Source: Miscanthus floridulus
Taxonomy: Eukaryota; Streptophyta; Magnoliopsida; Poales; Poaceae
Reading direction: 5' to 3'
Assembly: GCF_019320115.1 (NCBI RefSeq)
Contig: NC_089595.1
Location: 110,934,461-110,998,460 of the forward strand
Length of the DNA: 64,000 bases
A program made the translations under genes and the position numbers. Shown piece by piece: positions 57,379 to 64,000 of the stretch. Every line of letters begins with the position of its first letter. Positions within the stretch are counted from its first letter, which is position 1. The notes under the pieces are model-generated. The model ran no database searches, was not told the origin of the DNA, and saw only the letters and a list, made by a program, of their open reading frames with translations.

Positions 57379-58941
57379 TGAAAGCATCTAGGCCCCTAGT
57401 TGGATTTCGGTGATTAATGTCAATACAAGATTACTGTGACTAACGTGTGTTTTGCAGAGGCAAATTAAGTTAGGTCATGGTAATGGAGATCGATTGGGCA
57501 ATCGAGGTTATCATGCCCCTACGATGGATATCGTTTCGGTTTTCAAAGGACGGACGACAAGGTTAAGGATAACTAGTTCTAAGTGTCAATTGGAGTTGGA
57601 GAGACACTTAGAGTAGTTTAGGACTTTGTTTTTCCTTTGGCCGTACTATGAAGGGGGGTATGAACGGGTAGCTTGACATAGTTGAGTCTAGTGAGTTAGG
57701 TGTGGTGCACACTTGTTAAAACTAGCTCGAGGTAGCTCCTATGAATGCCTAAGATCCTTTGGAGCGAACTTCATTCACATATGTTCGAAAGTTGGAAGTG
57801 AATGGAGGGTCAAACACTGACCGGACGCTGGCTCCGGTGCGACCGGACGCTGGCCGCAGGGTCCGGTCAGTTCGTTTGACTGAGGTGGTTAAGTCTGTTG
57901 TGACCGGACTCTGGAAGGTCGTGTGACCGGACGCTGAGGGCTAGCGTCCGGTCGACTCCAGTAAGGGTCCAGACTTGGAAAAGAGTGACCGGACGCGTCC
58001 GGTCAGTGTGACCGGACCCTATGTATCCAGCGTCCGGTCGTTTACAGTAAGCATCCAAGAGCGACCGGACGCGTCCGGTCGGTACTGACCGGACCCTGGC
58101 AGCGTCCGGTCATCACTTGAAAACTGGTTCGCGGGTTGAACTGACCGGAGCGTCCGGTCATCACGACCGGAGCGTCCGGTCACCCCGCAGAAGCTCATAA
58201 CGGTTAGTTTTTCAGGCTGCCTTATAAATAGAAGCTCCACTCGTGAGTGGAGTAACTTTTGCTCATTCCAACAGCTGAGAAACACGTTTGTGAGTGCCAA
58301 GAAGAGCAAGGTCCTAGTGAGGTGTTTGTGATTTGAGAATCCAAGAGAGTAGCCTCACTAGCAAATCAAGAGTAGCAAAGTGTGCATCCATCTTCTCATT
58401 AGGCTTCGCGTGGTCAAGTGAGAGTTCGTGCTTGTTACTCTTGGTGATCGCCATCACCTAAACGGCTTGGTGGTGATTGGGAGTTTGGTGTTCACCCGGT
58501 GAAGCTTGTGGGTGACCCAACTCAAGTTGTGAGCGGCTTTGGGTGATTCGCCGTGACGGAGTGTCGAAGAATCAACCCATAGAGAGCACTTGATCCTTGC
58601 GCGGATCAAGGGGGAGCTACACCCTTGCGCGGGTGCTCCAACGAGGACTAGTGGGGAGTGGCGACTCTTCGATACCTCGGCAAAACATCGCCGCGTTCCT
58701 CTCTCTCCCTATTTACTTTGAGCACTTACTTTGAGTATTTACTTTGAGCAATTCAATACTTGCTTTACATCCGTAGAATTGCTTGCTTGAATATAGGTTG
58801 TGAGTTCGTTGTGCATTAGTTTGATAGAAACACTTTTCTAGGCACAAGGGGTTAATTGGGCCATCCGTAGGATTTGTTTATTGCAAGAGAATTTCGAATT
58901 AGCCCAATTCACCCCCCCTCTTGGGCATCTTGATCCTTTCA
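57379..58941 (+). repeat. Copy 2 of the Sirevirus 3' LTR
   Basis: It carries the copy-1 3' LTR bases at the sites that differ from the 5' LTR, such as CTGTGACTAAC, so it derives from the 3' and not the 5' LTR. The palindromic array is at 57818-58183. CCCAG follows at 58942-58946. Confidence 0.93.
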
Positions 58942-58982
58942 CCCAGCTTAGCTGACGACGAGGGTTATACCCCCCCCCCCCC

Positions 58983-59753
58983 CCCACAGGCGGTGCCCTC
59001 TCGGCCCAACTCAGGTTTTCGCTGGTCTCCGGATAAATCAGGTGGTGGCACCGGACAGCCCCCGGCGGTGCACCGCCATGTCAGGGTCGGTAAACACAGT
59101 CACGTCCGGTGACCACCCCACTACTCGCTGCTCCAAACCAAGTCCAGCTGGGCACCGCCCTAGGGGTGGCGGTGCAATGGACAGGGGGTGGCGGTGCCAC
59201 CTAGTCACCACCACTTGCTCTCCAAGTTGTAAACTTTGTCACGTTTCGAACCACGACAACTCGAACAGCTTTTCGCAAACGATGCTAACTCTCAAAGTGT
59301 TTTCTCAAAACATGTTAGATCCAAGTTAGCATTTCTCAAAATACATTTTCAATAAATATTTTTCGCTTGCTCTACGATTGCGCACTAGGCCTAAATGCAA
59401 TGCATGAAGTCCAACACCTAGTGACACTAGATACCGAATTGTCTAGTAGAGATCCCCTCTTAATAGTACGGCCATCTATCCTAAATGTGATTACACTCTC
59501 TATAATGTCTTGATTACCAAAATAAAATCCCTATTATACCTTTGCCTTGATCTCCATAGAATTTTGTTTTTCTCTTTTCTTCTTTTTCAAGTTTGAGCAC
59601 TTGATCATCATCACATGTGGCCATCTCTTCATTTCATGTGATCATCACCATCACTTGAGTGCCATCATGCTCCACAACTTAGGTGTACCAATCTATCTCA
59701 CACATCACTTAGATTGCAAGGTTAGTATATAGGTTTCATTAATTATGTAAAAC
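58983..59753 (-). repeat. Copy 2 of reverse Sirevirus-type LTR fragment
   Basis: Identical to 40870-41640. The following 59754-60389 repeats the unrecognised noncoding stretch 41641-42276. Confidence 0.6.
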
Positions 59754-60389
59754 TAAACTAGTGCTTTTAACTTTGTAGATATTTTCTCTGCCTTTTCACG
59801 CCATCATCGAAATGTTTATTTGTTGGTCTGCCCTATACTCCAATTTAGCTGGACGCTAGCTGCTAGTGCGCTGGTTACTAAATCGAGAAGAATGTAGTGT
59901 AATGCGACTCGGTTAACACTTAGCATAACTTTTGTTAAAAAGAAACGTCTGCGGCCGCCGAGGCCCGAGGATGTTGAAAGCTACTCCCTGTCGTTCCTCT
60001 GCAGCTCTACTTCCCTTTGTGACAAAGAGTCAAAGACCATCCTCATCGATCCTGGTCATCCGGCAGCTGTGTGCACTGAGAGTAAAGATTTGACTGACAG
60101 ATCTCAGATCGGATGGATCGCTCGCTCGTCTATTCTCTAATCTTTGTCTCTGCACAAACATATTGGGATCTCTCGTCGAGCGAGGCACCCCAAAATCAAA
60201 TCTGAGCAGGACCCAATAGAAGGTGCGAGTTGTATACCACCACCTCTTATATTCAGATCTCATCATTAGTTGGTGCAACATGTGTGCTTGGGAGTTGGTA
60301 CTCTAGAAAATTATGGAGATGATTGTATTTTGTGTCGTTTTTTATTCTCTCTACTATTGACAATTTCTAAAAAGTTGTAGGTGTCCATG

Positions 60390-60663
60390 TGTTGACAGAA
60401 TATCGTCGGCAGTCCTCCGAGGGGTATCCCACGAAGGTAGATTGATCGACAGAGGTGCGCGTAATCACGAACAAGAAGGCAACAGAGACATAAGAGTTAG
60501 ATAGGTTCGGACTATGTACAGGATGTAATACCCTACTCCTGTAGTCGGTTGATTTGTATTGGCTATCGTATGATATTGTGTGTGATCAGATCTGCCGTCT
60601 AGGGGACCCCTACCCCTCCTTATATACTCTGTAGGGGTAGGGTTAAAAGGAAAAGAGGTATAT
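60390..60663 (-). repeat. Copy 2 of reverse family B LTR fragment
   Basis: Identical to 42277-42550. Confidence 0.75.
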
Positions 60664-60972
60664 GCATCGTAAGCCCTTGAACTTGTCTCGGGGTGCTATT
60701 TAGGTCCACAAACTCTCAAATCGTATTTCTGACACCCTAATGTTGTTTAAGTAAGCCACTTAGGTCCATAACTCATCGGATCAAGGTTTTGGCCGACGTG
60801 GCATGGACAGAGCACACGTGAGCTGCGCGTGAGCCTGGTTTGGGGCGTGCAAATAAGTAGAGAGCCCCCCAGTTCTTTTCATATCCTCTATTTCCCCTCA
60901 TCTTACTCTTCCCTTCTCTGTCTATCTCTCTGCCCCAAACTCCAAGCCACCGCCGCCTTGTCGATCTACTCC

Positions 60973-61335
60973 ATGGCGCCATCAGGGAGCACGTCGTGCT
61001 CCAATAGGCGCGACGGGTATAGCTAGAGGAAGTACAGGCAGAAGCAGGTGAAGCACAGTGAGTACCCGTGGAGCTACTTCAAGTGCACGCATCCCAGCTG
61101 CCAGGTGAAGAAGAAGGTCGAGCACTCGCTCGAGGGGCACATCACGGAGATCATCTACAAGGGCGCGCATAACCACCCGAAGCCCACGCCGAGCCGTCGG
61201 CCAGGCGTCCAGCAGCCCATGCACCCATTGGGCGACGGTGCATAGGCGGACGCAGCCTACAACAACCTGGGGTCCATCATCAAGGATGTCCACCTTGCTC
61301 GTCGTCTGGATCACCATGCGAGGCTCGCGAACAGC
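60973..61335 (+). pseudogene. Copy 2 of the WRKY fragment
   Basis: Identical to 42860-43222: the same TAG in place of the WRKY Trp (61024-61026), the same Gly-to-Arg change and the same second TAG (61243-61245). It is cut by the same LTR. Confidence 0.85.
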
Positions 61336-63128
61336 TGTCGACATAGAATTTTTGTCTCCGTGCCGAGGACACACGCAGCAAGCCGGAAGGGTCCGCTCGA
61401 TGGAGCAGATCCGCCTAGCTTCAGCGCAAGGGTGGTAGATCCGTGCAATCCTCACGAGACGTGCCAGTCAATTTGACCCTGCAATTGACAAGGAGAGAAA
61501 GCTCATCAGTAATTAAGGGCGAAATATGCCGGTGTTGCCAGACAGCCCTGAATGTGCGGCTCTGAGAGCCGATATGAGAGGAGATCACTAAATAGTCGAT
61601 TCCAGTATATTTATAAGAATAAATTGATTAAAGCTCATGGGTCGTATAAGAAGAATCGGTTATCATTCAGGATGAATATTATTTAAGTAAATATTAATCA
61701 ATGACAATAAAATATCAATGATGATCTGTTTATCCTGAGCTAATGATTACAAGTAACCGAACTCCTTTCTATATAAAGAGACAATTCAACATCACTTAAC
61801 CATTTAATAAAGAAAAATCTAATGAACATGTTAGATCTCATTCATCGCCATGACCAGTGGGGCATGAGGCAGAATCATGCAGGCCGTAGTAACAACAATA
61901 GACTCGACGACCCTAACTCATTACTAATATTAGTGGGGCATGAGGCAGAATCATGCAGGCCGTAATACAATAATAAGATCATGGGGCTAACATATCTTTC
62001 AACTTATCTTTATTTCAATGATCTCATAACGTAAACTATTCGTGAAAGCGCTCGATATCGGCTAAATAGCTGATTCAGGCATAGCGCATAGTTAATGTCA
62101 TGCCTTCTCAGGAACGGGACTACCAGCTAACGATCCTCACTCCACGATGCCAACAGTGGGGTGAGAGGCAGAATCCCACAGGCCGTGATGACGGGCCATG
62201 GAATGGTTTTCATTAACTAATAGATCTACTCAAGATCGGACATGCCTTAACCGCACGCCATGTACGATTAAGATTGATGCAAAATAGCCTATAAAAACAT
62301 AACTCATCGCTTAAGATGTAGATTAGATCAATTTTAAATTAGCAAACGATGAGTTAAATAAAATATAAGGCCGATCCAGATCAATCTCAATCGGGCAGAA
62401 TGATATTATTGTAATTAGATAAACGATGAAAGCAATAAGCAATATCCGTAACTTAATGAATCTACCAAAGACACTCATACTAAGGTAGAGCCGATAACTT
62501 GACCTTGATCTAATTCAAGCAGGGGGTGTGAGGCAGAATCACACAGGCCATACTTGAATTAGACAAGAGTCGATAACTAGCCTATACTAGAGTCGTAGTG
62601 GGGGTCGACCGGATCGATGCAGCCATACGAACAGAGGTATAAACTATGACGGTACTTACAGACAAGTAGTGGAGGTCGACCAGATTAATGCAGCCATACT
62701 CGCTAAAGAACTCGCCGAGATCTACTCTACTCCTACTCCTAAGGGGTGGCCAGAGCTAAAAAAAGTAATTGACTTGTATTTGATTGATTGTTGTTTTTTA
62801 CAATAGCCGGAATTTGATATTTATACCCGGAGTCTAAACATGAACCTTACTCGAGTACGACTCAATACAATCTTTGGCATAATGAAAACATTCCTAATTT
62901 AAGATAACTTAGACTCTAACCTTTCCCTTTTTGTAGAGTCCAGCATGTCTCGTCTCAGCGCCGATTGTAGCCTCTGTCGTCATTTGCAGGCGTTGTCTAA
63001 ATAAAGCCGATTCTAGTGCGTCCGAATCAACTAGCTCCAATCTCCACGCAGCTGATTCCTTGATGATGACATGATTTTTGGGAGCTTCCAAATCCCTACA
63101 ACTCTTCTTCCAAATTATGGTGTAAACA
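61336..63128 (-). repeat. Copy 2 of the Tat 3' LTR
   Basis: Identical to 43223-45015, including the hairpins (61862, 61938, 62156 and 62526 starts). Confidence 0.85.
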
Positions 63129-63464
63129 CATGCCCCTCAATTTTGGAATAAAAGTAATTTTATTCCAAAATTATCACGTCTTCATCTTCGATGGGTCTGC
63201 AGTCACAGGTAGAGAATCTTGATCTGGGGTCTACTATTTATCGCTGCTTATGTCAGCTCATGAGCCCATGCTTCACAACCTTTACGAGAGCATCATCGCT
63301 TCATGGGCACTTGGATTCATCCTTCCAGACAGGCTATAAAATGCATATCCGCCTCCGGTGAGAGCAGCTTAACAATTTAGCTATGTTTCTCTTCTACCTG
63401 CCTTCTCGAGCTCTGACTTCGCTGAACCCTCCATGGTCCATCTTTTTTGCTATGAAGGTCTTGA

Positions 63465-64000
63465 GTGGCTAGAAGAATTCTTGTGTATAGGGTGATTGTG
63501 TTGCTCATTCTAGCGCCTTGTCGAGCAAGAGGATCAGCTATTGCGGCTAGAAGAAATCTTGTGATACCACCTAAGTCTTCTCTCCATGCTCGTAAAACTG
63601 TTCTAGTGTTTGCAAGGGCTAAAATGTGTGGATACCTTCCCCTTGTTTGCTTCATCAAACGCCCGCTGGGAGAGCCATAGGCTTCTTTCCCGCAGTTCCC
63701 GATCACCAAGAAACTAGTTATGCGTCTGCCAAGCGGGCGGCCCTTCCCCTTCTCCTGGTATAATTCCATTATTCGGCTGATGTAACCTGGTTCATGATGA
63801 CCTTCAGCCTTGTGGGGGCCCAGACTCCCTTCAATCCAAAGAAGTTTTGGTGGGTTGATTTCTGGATAGTAGCAAGAGGCCTGCTGAGGAAGTTTTTAAC
63901 GGGTCCGCATCATCACGCTAGCGTCTTCATTGCCGGGAAGGTGCTACTTGGGATGTCTCCACCATCCCAGAGCACAGGGTCGACTTGGTCCAACCTTTGA
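63465..64000 (+). pseudogene. Copy 2 of the Tat antisense gene, 5' part
   Basis: Identical to 45352-45887. The window ends before the intron and the last exon. Confidence 0.55.

Larger units (their letters stand above)
53714..64000. repeat. Second copy of 35601-45887 (offset 18,113 bp)
   Basis: All landmarks from 35601 to 45887 recur at +18,113 with no length change. In the lines I compared I found no base difference, including the run of 16 C. Left of the junction the flanks differ (GTG before 35601, AAT before 53714). There is no obvious microhomology. The copy continues beyond the window. Confidence 0.95.

Overview
This is nuclear DNA from a grass. The mix of LTR-retrotransposon lineages, Stowaway-type MITEs, GC-rich leaders and plant gene fragments points to the Andropogoneae (sugarcane, sorghum, Miscanthus or maize type); the genus cannot be fixed from sequence alone. 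There are no bacterial-style operons, tRNA or rRNA genes, CRISPR arrays or intact host genes. Nearly everything is nested, mostly decayed transposable-element sequence. The only long intact reading frames are the gag and pol of one young Ty1/copia Sirevirus. The only host-derived coding sequences seen are a broken F-box/DUF295 gene and a broken WRKY fragment.

Layout. 1-1163: 3' part of an LTR (called family B here) with a 57-bp tandem repeat. 1164-6538: a decayed CRM/Reina-type Ty3/gypsy chromovirus, gag to integrase with 12 in-frame stops and one frameshift, ending in its own 3' LTR. 6590-9596: LTR-derived repeats (family C) with a 34-bp minisatellite. 9597-11355: 5'-truncated Sirevirus LTR. 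11356-14770: tail of a Tekay/Del-type gypsy pol and its long 3' LTR. 14774-17045: F-box/DUF295 pseudogene between two direct repeats. 17183-22163: a non-autonomous chromovirus with both LTRs and a gag-protease frame but no RT, RNase H or integrase. 22334-22612: one Stowaway MITE nested in another. 22613-27570: LTR fragments and unrecognised noncoding DNA.

27576-40828 is a complete 13,253-bp Sirevirus with 1,563-bp LTRs differing at about 4 sites and a CCCAG target duplication. It has a tRNA-Met-type PBS, a 795-codon gag, a 1,075-codon pol, and a third frame of about 822 codons in the env-like position. That third frame is interrupted only by amber (TAG) codons, and a second palindromic array resembling the LTR array lies upstream of it. 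It sits in family C DNA. 40834-43222 holds further LTR fragments and the WRKY fragment. 43223-53713 is a decayed Tat-lineage gypsy element on the minus strand, with an archaeal-type second RNase H and a plus-strand antisense frame that contains a recognisable spliceosomal intron.

From 53714 to the end, the sequence repeats 35601-45887 at a constant offset of 18,113 bp with no difference that I could find, including a 16-C homopolymer. The junction falls inside the Tat LTR on one side and inside the Sirevirus on the other. This is either a very recent 18.1-kb tandem duplication or an assembly artefact, and it is the first thing to settle before interpreting the copy-2 features.
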